A DNA stretch of 64,000 bases from Mauremys mutica (taxonomy: Eukaryota > Chordata > Testudines > Geoemydidae): NCBI RefSeq assembly GCF_020497125.1, contig NC_059072.1, forward strand, positions 307,786,781-307,850,780. Reading direction: 5' to 3'. A program made the translations under genes and the position numbers. The notes under the pieces were generated by a model that saw nothing but the letters and a program-made list of their open reading frames with translations, was not told the DNA's origin and did not search any database. Shown here in pieces: positions 1 to 10,423 of the stretch (position 1 is the stretch's first letter; every line of letters starts with the position of its first letter).

Positions 1-302
1 TCCCGCACTCCCCGCCGCCCATTGGAATGCTGGGATTTCCCACCAATGCATGCTGGGGGGGGGGAAATTGTGTGGAGGGTGGTTTTGGGTAACTGTCATC
101 ATTGAACCGTCAATCACGCCCAGCATCCCTCCCTGAAAGCGCCTGCTGGCAATCTGTTCGTGCACTTTTCTTCTCAGTGACAGCGCGGGCGCCACAGCAC
201 TGCGAGCACGGATCCCGCTGCAGTTGTGGCCGCTGTCAGCTCCTCGCAACTTATCGTCCACCTCTTCCGCAGTCAGCTGCTGAGAAATTTGGCTAATTTT
301 CA

Positions 303-600
303 ATGGTGCTGCGAGCAGTGGTGGACCATGGGGGACGTTTTACCAACATCAACGCCAGGCAAAGTTCATGACGCGCGTGTTTTCAGGAACTCTGGTCTGC
401 TTAGACGCCTGCAGGAAGGTAGTTTCTTCCCGGACCACAAAATAACGCTTGGGATGTGCAGATGCCCATACTGATCTTAGGGGACCCAGCCTACCCGCTA
501 ATGCCCTGGCTCGTCACGCCCTATGCAGGCACCTTGCACAGCGACAAGGAACTCTTCAAGTACCAGCGAGCAGCGAGCAGCGTGAACTGTGACTGTTCAG
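303..600 (+). pseudogene. Harbinger DDE transposase fragment, frameshifted
   Basis: Three short frames together give the core of a PIF/Harbinger nuclease: DHGGRFTNIN (about 321-350), then VHDARVFRNS (364-393) holding the aspartate of the HDxRVF motif, then LGDPAYPLMPW (about 474-506) holding the GDxxYP motif. Shifts lie near 353 (with apparent loss of a few residues) and near 450 (one base missing). After about 560 the expected region with the catalytic glutamate is not recognisable. Nothing upstream of 303 resembles transposase to me. This is a dead, internally deleted remnant and cannot supply transposase for this copy. Family identity is secure from the motifs; the precise ends are not. 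Confidence 0.8.
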
Positions 601-1369
601 TTTCTTCACAGAGAAGCTGAACCTGCCCCTGTTTCTTTACCAAGTTACTGTTGACTAGCCTCTGCAGTTACATACCCCGTCCACCCTGCTTCCCCAACTT
701 CTAACACACATTTAAAAATTAAAGTACGTGCTCCACTGTAGCTTTACAACGGCGTCTTTATTGATGACTTTGCGTTAAAGGGTTGAAACTGGGACGCACA
801 CTGTGCTGGGTAGGGTGTGTGGTCATGTAAAGACCGCCTCTAAAGTCGAGGTTTGACATGCTCCCGCTCCCAGACCGGTCAGCAGTGCCAGACTGGTTGT
901 TTCAACGGATCCTGCCATCCCTCCTTTTTTGGAGTCTGTGTGCGGGGGCTATGTGGCCTTGTTGCGGGGGAGGACGGATACAGATTCCTCTGCTGCGTGG
1001 CTCTGCGGTCCATTACAGGGACCGTTGCATGACATCTGTAACCCCCCTCCCCCGCTACAAATGCACGTACCACCCCCAACGACAGAAAACCTGCAAACCA
1101 CCTCCCATACCAGCTAACCGCCTACTGACTGCACTGTGTGTGTGACATGCTGCTGATCCAGCCCCCGTCTCTGTACCCTGCTAAAGGTGACTGTCCTATG
1201 CATTACACTACCCCCTCAACCACCCAACGACCCACCCAAGACATCTAACACAGCGTTGTGTAAAAAACCATGACGGAAAAAGTAAGTAACAGAAAACTAC
1301 TTTTAATAATCAACAACACAGTAAGGGAAGGACTTTTCAAAATGTAGTGACTGATAGCTTTTGGGTAAT
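601..1369. other. Harbinger intergenic segment between convergent genes
   Basis: Between the transposase remnant and the 3' end of the Myb gene. The 1020-1230 part is cytosine-rich and resembles 3'-untranslated sequence. Short overlapping ORFs at 858-1145 and 879-1079 show low-complexity translation and I do not support them. No other signal seen. Confidence 0.4.
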
Positions 1370-3222
1370 TTAACACTGTCCTGTGGTGCAGTGACAGTTT
1401 TCATGGCCCCTGGTGACCCTCCTTCTTGTTATTTTTGATGAGGGGGGGATTGGAGTTTGAGGCGGGGGTGGGCGGTTGCAGATACAGTGCAGGGGGGCTC
1501 TGTCTTCCTGCCTGCGGTCCTGCAGAACATCGACAAGGCGCCTGAGCGTGTCCGTTTGCTCCCTCATTAGTCCAAGCAGCGTTTGAGTCGCCTGCTGGTC
1601 CCCCTGACGCCACCTGTCCTCCCGTTCGCAGAGTGAGCGGTGCTGCTGAGTGAGGTTCTCCCTCCACTGGCTCTGCTGGTCTGCCTCGGCTCTGGAGCAG
1701 CCCATAAGTTCAGCAAACATCTCGTCCCTTGTCTTTTTCTTACGCCTTCTAGTTTGCGCCATCATCTGTGAGGGGCATGGTGCATCAGGTCGTGATACAG
1801 TTGCACCTGTGTGATGTCAAAAAGGTAGTGAATTTCTTACAATGATACATTTTTTAAACAAAGGAACATAGTCTACTCGGTGTCTGTGAACAAGAGTATG
1901 CACAGCACCTGTCTCATGCGCACTCACTAATGGAAAGTTCAATTTCTCTGAATGCGCTTTCATTGCCTGGGGTATTGGGCTGCAGATCAGAGAACCTTTG
2001 CAGGAAAGAAGAATTCGTGTAGCAGAAAGGCATGGTAAGCCAAACACTTTTGGATTCATAGAAGTGAATGTACAGCTCTGTCCCCTTGATGCAAGCAATC
2101 CTGAAAGCATAAACTCGGCCCCTGTTGCACACCCTCGCGGCTGTTCACTGGGAAAAATCCCTGTATGCTGCCACTCTGTAGACTGCAGCATGTGGCTGTT
2201 AAGTGAGGCTTCTTGTTATGCAAAGGAACAGTTAAGCGCTCCCATTACTAATAGTACCCCAATTACTCTAATTTCATGCAGGAGTGTGCGAGAGAGATCA
2301 CCCTGAGGAGAGTCTCATGGGCAGAGAGAGCGCGCATGCTGGAAGAAAGCCACCACAACCCAGGGGCCTACTCTGCCATGCTCGTGAGGGCAATGGTCCC
2401 GGAGTTCCAGCTTATAGCATGGCAAGGCAAAGTGTGCTACCTCGGGGCACACGATAAGCTAGCTCTGCCAAGGAACCTCCTGCATAGACTTTCAGATTAC
2501 CTCCAGGAGAGTTTCCTGGAGATCTCTTCTGAAGATAAAAGTTCCATCCCCCTGTATGTAGACCTTCTGTTCTCCTAATGTCTCTCCCTGTTTAGTTACT
2601 AAAAAAATGTTAACTCGTTGGTCTTAGCTGCTTTTAATAAATAAATGTTAACTTGTTTAAAGCACTTACGGACTGATCCTTCTCCCGATTCAGGGTCCGT
2701 GGTAACGGCTGGGGAGGGTTGGTAGGGGATCTCAGTGAGGGTGAGGAAGAGATCCTGGCTGTCGGGGAAAGCGCCGTCGACTGCCTCATCCTCCTCATCT
2801 TCCCCGTCCGCGAACATCTCCGAGGAACAGTCCGTCGACACTATCCCATCCTCAGAGTCCACGCACACTGGTGGGGCAGTGGTGGCAGACCCACCGAGAA
2901 TGGCATGCAGTGCCTCGTAGAAGCGGCATGTCTGGGGCTGGGCTCCGGAGCATCCGTTTGCCGCTCTGAGTTTCTGGTAGCCTTGTCTCAGCTCCTTGAC
3001 TTTCACGCGGCACTGCATTGCATCCCGGCTGTATCCTCTGTCTGTCATGGCTTTGGAGACCTTCTCGAAGGTCTTTGCATTCCGTTTGCTGGAGCGCAGC
3101 TCCGAAAGCACAGACACATCGCCCCACACAGCAATCAGATCTGAGACTTCCCGGTCAGTCCATGCTGGGGACCTCTCTGTAGTGTGAGATTGCCTGGACT
3201 CCTCTGCTGGAGAGCTCTGCAT
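1370..3222 (-). CDS. Harbinger Myb/SANT-like DNA-binding protein, two exons (3222-2670 and 1806-1370)
   Basis: Harbinger elements carry a Myb/SANT protein thought to bind the element ends and help bring transposase to the DNA. Exon 1 opens with a trihelix domain: tryptophan of AWTDREV at about residue 21, then GYSRDAMQCRVKVKELRQ and FYEALHAILGG, ending near residue 105. An acidic stretch (GEDEEDEA) and SQDLFLTLTEIPYQPSP follow. Exon 2 holds a basic segment (RRRKKKTRDEMFAELM), a glutamine/arginine-rich probable coiled coil and a proline-rich tail. Splice sites fit in phase: donor GTAAGT just below 2670, acceptor ACACAG just above 1806. The product is 329 residues from the ATG at 3222; an in-frame ATG at 3318 would give 361. 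I prefer 3222 because the MQSSP start resembles the usual family start. The acceptor nearer 1766 breaks the frame. The frame is intact although the transposase is dead. Confidence 0.75.
2276..2578 (+). CDS. Uncharacterised 100-residue ORF antisense within the Myb intron
   Basis: An open frame on the strand opposite the Myb gene, lying in its intron. It starts MQECAREITLRR, contains WAERARMLEE and HNPGAYSAMLVRAMVPEF, and ends IPLYVDLLFS followed by a stop. Composition is that of a soluble, mildly amphipathic helical protein, with no zinc finger, signal peptide or membrane segment. A good splice-acceptor-like stretch (CTAATTTCATGCAG) ends at about 2281, so it may be a downstream exon rather than a complete gene. 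A GTAAGC donor-like site lies near 2033. I do not recognise a family. It could be a third Harbinger ORF or chance. The balanced amino-acid use and clean length argue mildly for coding. Confidence 0.4.
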   Translation: MQECAREITLRRVSWAERARMLEESHHNPGAYSAMLVRAMVPEFQLIAWQGKVCYLGAHDKLALPRNLLHRLSDYLQESFLEISSEDKSSIPLYVDLLFS

Positions 3223-3615
3223 CGTTGCCGGTGCTGCTGAGCTCGCCCCGATGAGCAACCAGGAAATGGGATTCAAACTGTCCAGACAGGAAAAGGAATT
3301 CAAATTTTCCCGGGGCATTTCCTGTGTGGCTGGTCAGAGCATCCAAGCTCCGACTGGCGTCCAGAGCGTCAACAGAGTGTTGCACTGTGGGATAGCTTCC
3401 GGAGCTACTAAGATCGATTAGCATCCACACCTAGCCTAATTCGACATAGCCATGTCGAATTTAGCGCTACTCCCCTTGTCGAGGTGGAGTACCGAAGTCG
3501 AACTAAGGAGCCCTCTATGTCGAATTAAATGGCTTCCTGGTGTGGACGGGTGCACGCTTAATTCGATTTAACGCTGCTAAATTCGATTTAAAGAGCTAGT
3601 GTGGACCAGCCCTTA

Positions 3616-3912
3616 GACTGCTAATTTTGTTAGCTATTTAGTGACTGAACAGACAGCATTTGAACTCTCTAAAGAACAGAGAAATTTGCACTGTTTTTGA
3701 AGTCACAGGGTAAACTCAATGTTATAAAGTGCTTTGAAGAGAAAGCACTGAAAACAATGGTCACCATTCAAAAGTCAGCATTTAACAATAGTTAGAACAC
3801 AGTGGTATCAGAGATACTATGTAGAATAAGAATTGTTTTAGACTGGTTTAGATACCATTGTCTCAGATTCTCTGCTCTGGATGAACTGTGCTCAAACACA
3901 TGCTTACATTAT
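3616..3912. other. Unassigned AT-rich sequence
   Basis: Begins directly after the Harbinger target site. I see no ORF, repeat family or RNA gene in it. Confidence 0.4.
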
Positions 3913-3913
3913 A

Positions 3914-4368
3914 AGTAGGCTTGGAAAGATAGGTTTTTATCAGTAAATGTCAGTAAACTTCAATTTTACTGTACGCGCACAAACCAGAGAAATACATTTC
4001 TCTCGATAATAACTGAAATGTAAAGATAGGCAAAGTAAGAAAAATGCTATATGAGAACTTATCAGAGTGTGAGTTAAGGCTATTTACTTTGTATATTTTG
4101 GCATGTGATGTTGGCAATGTGTTTTAACAGTTATAAAGCTTTAACTTTTTCAATTGCAACATCTGCTGTAGTTCAATAATTATCTGACCCACCCATAAAT
4201 CCTGCAGTTGTGAAAACTCAAATCAATAAAAATGATTAAAAATACTTAAAACCCATAATTTCACAGCACCGTAAAAGTTAAACCAATAAAAATTCTTTAA
4301 AATGCTTAAAATAAAGATTGATATTATCTGTCAAAATTATATAAAAAATTGACTTATGCCAAGCCTAA
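3914..4368. mobile_element. AT-rich MITE-like element
   Basis: The ends form a short inverted repeat: TAGGCTTGG near 3914 and CCAAGCCTA near 4360-4368. The inside is AT-rich, with repeated AATAAAAAT and TTAAAATGCTTAAAA motifs and no ORF. Probably a non-autonomous DNA transposon. I could not read a clear target duplication, so the superfamily is open. Confidence 0.45.
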
Positions 4369-4369
4369 T

Positions 4370-4456
4370 GTTCTGTGTTTGTGCAGCGCCTAGCACAGTG
4401 GGGTCTTAGTTCATGACTAAGGTTCTTAGGTGTATAGTAATACACATAAATAATAG
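4370..4456 (+). mobile_element. L2/MIR-type 3' end
   Basis: Contains the CORE-SINE/L2 tail signature GCAGCGCCTAGCACAGTGGGG, then CATGACTAAGG and a run leading to ACATAAATAATA. Further copies of this family lie at 9.9, 12.5, 15.4, 17.0 and 37.5 kb. Confidence 0.55.
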
Positions 4457-4460
4457 CAAC

Positions 4461-5730
4461 ACGTGTGTGGGGGGAGAAGGCAAATGTGGCTTTATGCCAT
4501 CTTTTGTTTTTCTTGGATCCTGGAGCTGGCCATGGGACACATTGATTCCCAGCACAACCTAGAACAGCTTCAAGGCTGCTCTAAGTTGTCCTCTATGGTC
4601 TCAAGGAGCAGTGTATGGTCTGATGGAGCAGTGCTAGCAGCCGGGGATTGCTGGGGTGTAGGCCCACCCTGATTTGCCCCTTTTAACCTGGGAATATCTT
4701 GTGTTGAGAGGCACAACACCAAAACAGCCCCTTTGCCCAAGAGCCCTTTTTTTCATAGGACACTTCCCCGCCCCCCTGCCTACCTTTATTGGTCTGGCCC
4801 TTTAAACTTGGCAGAGCTAAGTGGCTGCAGCCTCAAAGTAACCATTTTGTGTTTCATAGCTGCATCTCACTCTCTCTCTTCCAGCAGGTAAGCATCTGTT
4901 ATAGGTTCCTAAATTTTTCCCTTTCTTATTGCTGAGGATGTGGGACGTTCTCATACAAAGCCAGGGAACAGAACTGAGGACACCAGAAAGAGTTCCCATC
5001 CACAAATAGGCCTCTATGCTTTTGTTTGGCTGGTTATGCTGTGTGCAAGGACACTTCCCTGATGCTCCTCACCCATTGCTATGATGCTGTCATTTAGATT
5101 GGACAAACATGGTGAGGCTGAAATGGGAACTCCATGGATTTTTACACAAAATATTTAAAAATGAGTTGATACAATTTCCTGCATTTTCGAAGATGAAAAT
5201 GTCAAAGATAGGGTGAAATTCTGGTCCCATTGACGTCATGAGGAGCTTTACCATTTACATCGATGGAGTTGGGCTTTCACCCACAGATTTTATGCCTAAA
5301 AACTAGATACTGTATATTATCAGGCTTCCCCCTCAAAGGAAGAGATCTTCTCCTTCCCCTCTTTCCTTGGAAGGGACAGGGATTCAGCAGGGATGTGGCC
5401 GGTGTTCCTTTAGAAAACAAGAGGAGATCGAGGGGGGATTGGACATCTGTGTTTCTCATCAGGTGCTGCTGCTGCCAGAAGGGCTGGGAGCTCCATAAAC
5501 ACTCCAGGTTTTCCTCCTCCCTTTCATGACCAAGGAGGAGAAATAGGACACGGAGATCTGTGTTTTAGCAGAGGTGGGAGGAAGCCATGCTCCCCACTAC
5601 TTTTTCCGTACCTGACTCCCTGCAGATACTGCATTCCATATAATAATTTAATAATGACCTTTTTCCCACAACTCCGCCTGCCTGCCACAATACTTATTAT
5701 GAATGTACTACTTGCTTTGTACAAATACTC
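4461..5730. other. Mostly unassigned sequence; MITE-like patch at 5205-5285
   Basis: No gene recognised. At 5205-5285 a short near-palindromic block (TGAAATTCTGGTCCCATTGA ... GGAGTTGGGCTTTCACCC) resembles a MITE family with several other worn copies here. The ORFs at 5263-5529 and 5277-5459 overlap on opposite strands and look non-coding. Confidence 0.35.
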
Positions 5731-5731
5731 A

Positions 5732-5973
5732 GGGTATGCCTAAGTTTAAAACTCTACAGTGGCCCAGCTATAGCGCTTCAGTGTAGAAACTACCTACCCT
5801 GACAGGAGGGGTTCTCCCATCAGCATAGGTAATCCTCCCTGAGAGGCGGTAGCTAGGTTGATGTCTACACTGGGGATTAGGTTGGCTTAATACGCCATTC
5901 AAGGGGGGGTGGGGATTTTTCACACCCGCGCAACATAGCTAAGCCAAATTAATTTTCTAGCATAGACCAGGCC
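5732..5973. mobile_element. MITE with 3-bp target duplication
   Basis: A 242-bp element between TCA repeats at 5729-5731 and 5974-5976. The left end reads AGGGTATG region, the right end CATAGACCAGGCC. It contains TTAATACGCCATTCAAGGGG and a TTTTCACACCC block that I recognise as a common reptile MITE type. The 3-bp duplication favours the PIF/Harbinger class. Confidence 0.6.
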
Positions 5974-6026
5974 TCAGCCTAAAGACCCTCTCATTCCCCC
6001 CACCCCATAACCCCTCTGCTCTGCCA

Positions 6027-6365
6027 GTGATGCCTGTCTTGATGCCCCATTCATTTCCTTCTCCATTTCCTGCCTCTGCCTTTTTTCCATGTTTTTTCAT
6101 AGGCCTGGAATTACCTTCCATTCCTTATCTGCAAAGCCGCCACCTTCCCCCTATTCAGATTCCTACTATACATATACTTCTGCAATGTCCACAAACTAAG
6201 AGGTCATAATAGCTACAGGGAAAAAGGAAAAGAAAATTTAAAATCAATCCCTCATCTGAATTTCCCAATACGTGCTGCTGTCTCCATGTCTGTCATTTAG
6301 GCTGTAAACTTTTGGGGCCAGAAGCTGTCTGGGGGTTTTCATAACAGTGAGCGTATTGTTGACAC
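6027..6365. other. Unassigned sequence
   Basis: Pyrimidine-rich in its first 180 bp, which creates a 60-residue ORF at 6027-6209 that I do not support. No repeat family recognised. Confidence 0.35.
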
Positions 6366-6368
6366 TAA

Positions 6369-7110
6369 GGGCTTTGCTAGACTTGTGAGTTACAGTGCAT
6401 TAAAGCAACCCCAGGCTCCCTAGCTCACTACCTGTTCACACTGGCAAGGCATGTAGAGCGCTCTGAATCCAGGGCTAGAGCACTCCTGGTACTCCACCTC
6501 AGCGAGAAGATTAACAGTTGGTGCGCCTTGGCTGAAACTCCTGGGCCTCAGTGTGAACGAGGTATTGCATTACTGTGCTCTGATCAGCTTCTGGAAACAT
6601 CCCATAATCCCCTTAAGTCAAGTGGCCACTCTTGTCATTGTTTTGGAATCACTGCAGGCATGAGGATATGCCCTTTGAAAGCTCCGCTTCTGCCAGCCGT
6701 CATGCTTATCTGCTCCGAGACAAAGCAACCATTACTATGGAATGTTGTGTGTGAGAGAGAGAGGTGGGGAGGGAAGGAGGGTCTGCTGCTGTCTGAGTTT
6801 ACAAGACAGCATGCTGACATGCTCTCAGCCCCCCCCAAAACCCACACTCTCTCTCCCCACATACACACAATACACTCCCTGTCACACTCCACCCCACCCC
6901 CCTCATTGGAAAAGCACATTGCAGCCACTTGCATGCTGGGATAGCTACTACAATGCAGTGCTCTCTGTGGCCATTGCAAGAACTGCTAATGTGGCCATAC
7001 CAGTGCGCTGTCAGCTGTCAGTGTGGACAGATTGCAGCGCTTTCCCTACTGTGCTCTACGAAGGCTGGTTTAACTCAAAGCACTCTACATCTGCAAGTGT
7101 AGCCAAGTCC
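6369..7110. mobile_element. 742-bp non-autonomous DNA transposon with TAA duplication
   Basis: TAA flanks both ends (6366-6368 and 7111-7113). The terminal inverted repeats are GGGCTTTGCTAGACTTG on the left and, reverse-complemented, GGACTTGGCTACACTTGCAG on the right. The interior has a CT/GA-rich part (6745-6900). Overlapping ORFs on both strands at 6528-6944, 6635-6979 and 6742-7113 have no recognisable domain and are by-products of that composition. The 3-bp A/T duplication suggests PIF/Harbinger. Confidence 0.65.
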
Positions 7111-7133
7111 TAAAGAACATAATAAATAGCAAA

Positions 7134-7385
7134 AAGGATAAGGAGGATGGTCTTGTGCATAAGGCACTGGAATGGGATTCAGGAGACCTAGGTTCAATTC
7201 TTGGCTCAGCCATAGACTGCCTGTGTGACACAGGCAAAGTCTTTAATCTGCCATGTACCTCAGTTCCCCATCTGTAAACTAGGGACAATAATTTCCTCCC
7301 TCACTAGGTTGTGAAGATAAAAATCTCTTAATGTTGTGAATTGCTCAGATACTATTGTGATTAGAGCCATATAGGAAACTAGATA
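7134..7385 (+). mobile_element. MIR-type tRNA-derived SINE, near full length
   Basis: Begins with a tRNA-like head (GATGGTCTTGTGCATAAGGC as A box region, GGTTCAATTC as B box at 7191-7200). The MIR core follows (CTGTGTGACACAGGCAAAGT, then CAGTTCCCCATCTGTAAA), and the end is the tail GCTCAGATACTATTGTGATTA. A good reference copy for the family in this window. No longer a pol III gene of any use to the host as far as can be seen. Confidence 0.75.
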
Positions 7386-7473
7386 AGCAGATGGAAGCTA
7401 TCTGCTTTTTCCAGGTCTTGACATAATAAAGGTTATCCAGGAGCGTTAAGTTTTGGTTAGGCCTGTTCTTTCC

Positions 7474-7590
7474 TGGGGAGAGGATGAGAGAACAAATATG
7501 TGACAGAGATTAGTCATGTTGCTTAATGCACTACTGGAAGGAGCTCAGATACTACTGTGGTGAGTGCAGTATAAGAACCGAATGGAATAG
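7474..7590 (+). mobile_element. SINE 3' segment, same unit as at 23.8 kb
   Basis: Shares GGGGAGAGGATGA, GCTTAAT, CTGGAAGGAGCTCAGATACTAC and GTATAAGAACC in the same order with 23766-23885, so the two are copies of one repeat. The tail matches that of the SINE at 7134. The upstream part (CTGGGGAGAGGATG) is not the MIR core, so this is a variant or composite. Confidence 0.5.
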
Positions 7591-7599
7591 AATTGTATG

Positions 7600-9640
7600 T
7601 TCTACAAACTCACCTTCCTTGCTGTCAGTGAGTCATGAGTGAGAGTCACCATGAGAACTTGCATCCACAAGCAAGATGAAAGTGTGAGGATCACATTGGT
7701 TTTGTATGTTTCAAGTTACGATTTTTCACTGTGAGTTCAAAGAAAAACTCTTAATTGATTTTTGTTTGAAAAAAAAAACATTGAATTCTTAGTGTGATAT
7801 TTATGATTTTTCTGCTTTTTATGAAGTGTGTTAGCAATGAGGGAAAACATGCTAAATAGCATCAGAGGTAGTTCCAGTAGACTTCAGATCACTCCAAGGC
7901 CTTTGACAGGACAAATAACAATGACATACTTTCCATTCTCAACCATCAAATAAAGTGTTTACAGATTAGAACATAATGACCATTGCTTTACTTGCTAGAA
8001 TAAATCAGAAAAACAGGCTTTGGCTTATCAAATCTATTATTGAACCCTAATTAGCTCTGGCTTTTGGACATTTTGAGGCCTACATCAAGATAAATAATAT
8101 TTATGGTTTCTTGTATGCAACAAGTCATTGTTTACAAAATGCCATGTAGTATGAAATGCTCCATTCTTCTAGAACTCAGACCACATAGTGACCAGGGTTT
8201 CAATCTGGGTTTGCAGTTGAATAACTGGAACAGAGTATGGGTAATCATCATGTAGACACTACTAACCACAAACGTCAAAATGCTTAGCAAAGTCTCAGAC
8301 TTGCACTGTCTCTGTGGCTGTTCTTAGGCCAATGGTACTGCTGCTGCAAAAGCTTTTGAGTGGAAATGCTACTGTGCTAAATACAGAAGCTGAGCTCCAA
8401 ATTAGGGATGAGAGACTCAGAAGAAGTTTTAGGTTTTTATGAAGCATTGTGGAATTTATAGAATTTTTTCATGTGAAAATATTTCTTTTCTAAGGAGAAA
8501 TTTCTCAGAATTCAGCAACATCAGTGCTATATTGAATGAAATAACATGTACAGGGACAAGTGCTGCAGTTCTTACCATGACAGATGCTTCCCCATTACCT
8601 CCGTTAAATACTATTTTATCCCATGAGAAATGTCAGTTAAAGTTGGCAGAATCTGGCTTTCAGATTTTACTCAGTACTTTTGATGTCCATGGTGGCTTGC
8701 TTGTTATGGATTGAGTGAACCGTGAGTAATTCATCAGAACTTGGTCTTCAAATTAAAAAAAATGTGATTATACAACTTTACTGGCTGAGTGGATCTGTAT
8801 TAATATGATTGAGTTTTAATCTTCAATGTCCATCCTTTCTCTGCTTCTTGGATCTTTCCTTCTCCTTGTTTATCTGGCCAAAATCATTCTTATTTTCTCT
8901 TCTGTTTATGTTTTCAGTGCCTGTCTCTTTTCCCAGATAGGGATGTTTGAGACTCAGTTTTATCTCTGAAGGCAGTTTAAATCTCTGATGTGGTTTGTTG
9001 TGTGGGCTCAGGATTGGAAACTAAACAAAATTCCTTGCTAAAAAAAAAGTAGGCTCTGTGTCCTTCCTTCCCATCTGAGGGTATCATATGCTCAATTCAC
9101 CATTCTTTTAACCGTGATGATTATTTTTGGTTAAAGATTTAGACCTCCCGTCTGAACTGAAGAATTGGGATTGAATGTGGACCAGAAGAAAACTCATTGT
9201 TAGAGTCACGTTGGTATAGCTTGAGCAAACATCCAAAGCAGCCGGTCGGCATCAGACTGGATTTTATCTCTAGTCAACCTGTTGCACACGACCTTAGTTC
9301 CTAGGCCGTACCGCTTTCTGCTCAGCCATTCCCTTTGTAAGTTTTTCTAGTAACGCTCTTTCTCTAGATTGCCAATACTAGTCCTCTTTTTTTTATCTAC
9401 CAAAACCACTACCCAGCTATCGGGTAACTTCTTTTTTCGCCATTAGGTAGATTTTATGCCTATGCCTCTGTGACAACAGGCTTATTCCCGTTATTTGAAC
9501 ACACCCCTCTATCCCGCTCCCAGGGGAAGGGATGAAAAATTCTCTCCCTCCCACACATTTTTCCTTCTCCTTTCCTTTTCTATTAAAAAAATTAAAGAAA
9601 GGGGCAAAGCCAAAAAAGAGGAGAGAGGAAAAATGACTCA
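7600..9640. other. Unassigned sequence
   Basis: About 2 kb with no repeat family, conserved ORF or RNA gene that I recognise. The ORF at 8439-8714 (91 residues) has no domain. A 9417-9641 reverse ORF is lysine- and phenylalanine-rich and looks like AT-rich noise. Confidence 0.35.
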
Positions 9641-9730
9641 AATCTGAAAACTGAAAATTAAAAACTGAAATGAAAAGAAAATCCAGTTTGAAATGAAAAA
9701 TTTCATTTCAGTTTTCCCTGTTGAAAAACC
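9641..9730. repeat. AT-rich self-complementary repeat (CTGAAA/TTTCAG type)
   Basis: Runs of CTGAAAACTGAAAATTAAAAACTGAAATG-type units lead into GAAATGAAAAATTTCATTTC, a local hairpin. Similar TTTTCATTTCAG-rich stretches occur at 18.76-18.94, 56.27-56.48, 57.05-57.20 and 60.05-60.47 kb and appear to be ends of one MITE family. A T16 run and G-rich patch follow at about 9750-9775. Confidence 0.45.
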
Positions 9731-9934
9731 ATAAAATGTCATTTTCCTTTTTTTTTTTTTTTGGTGGGGGGGAAAATTGGTCAATGCTGGTGGTTTTATA
9801 GCTTAAAAAAAATTGATCCCAGATTTTATTTTTGGACGTCTATGCCAGATTATTCCTGCCTTTTGGCTGCCAGTGAGAGAGAAGTTGAAATGAACAGTCT
9901 CCATTATTACTAGTACTTTTTCTGAGTTATTTTG

Positions 9935-10068
9935 CAGTGGCACCCAGCAGTTGCCAACAGGATCAAGCCCCCTTATGTGAGACTTTGTACGGGCATATAG
10001 CGAGACACAAAGTGTGAGATAAGCGAGACACAATCTCTATGCCCTCATAACTTTATAGTCTAAGGGTC
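9935..10068 (-). mobile_element. L2/MIR-type 3' end, minus strand
   Basis: Reverse complement of the tail family: TTTGTACGGGCATATAGCGAGACAC followed by ATCTCTATGCCC. An internal 16-bp direct repeat (GCGAGACACAA) shows a small tandem duplication. Confidence 0.45.
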
Positions 10069-10423
10069 TGGCCCAACAAATATAGTCTGGCCATGCCAGA
10101 AGAAAGACAGGAGGCAATGGATGTGGTTTAATTAGGCCACAACTTGTCACTTAAAATATCTGAGACTACCTGGCAATGCATTGTACAGAGCAGGTCATCA
10201 TTATTTCCTTAATCATTTCCACACAGTCCCCAGCCTGGTCCCAGCCCTGCTGCCCTCTCCATGCATGAGGATTAGGGGGGCTAGAAAAGGAGGGGCAGAT
10301 CCCTGTTGTACCAGACATAGGAACCCTGAATCTCACTTCCTCAACTCCCCGAAGAGGTGCTTTCCTTTAAATCCTTTCCCAAACCATTTTATCCAATAAG
10401 AATATCTCTTCCAGAACAAGTAC

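Larger units (their letters stand above)
1..3612. mobile_element. PIF/Harbinger DNA transposon, right part (left end outside window)
   Basis: The element is recognised from three parts: a degenerate DDE transposase near the left edge, a Myb/SANT accessory gene on the minus strand, and a right terminus reading GTGTGGACCAGCCC at 3599-3612 followed by TTA. TTA is the usual 3-bp Harbinger target site. The last 200 bp carry repeated subterminal blocks built on AATTCGATTTAA and GTCGAA, probable transposase or Myb binding sites. The same terminal sequence occurs in the MITEs at 12.6, 16.5 and 44.2 kb. The transposase and Myb genes converge, the usual two-gene plan of animal Harbinger elements. The left inverted repeat is not in the window, so completeness cannot be judged. 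Confidence 0.8.

Noticed and set aside
6528..7113. ORFs of 138, 114 and 123 residues
   Set aside because: They lie wholly inside a 742-bp MITE with TAA duplications, overlap on opposite strands, and consist largely of CT/GA-rich low-complexity translation.
7134..7200. tRNA-like A and B boxes as a functional tRNA gene
   Set aside because: The cloverleaf cannot be closed and a MIR core follows directly, so it is a SINE head, as at 12.55, 24.6 and 41.6 kb.
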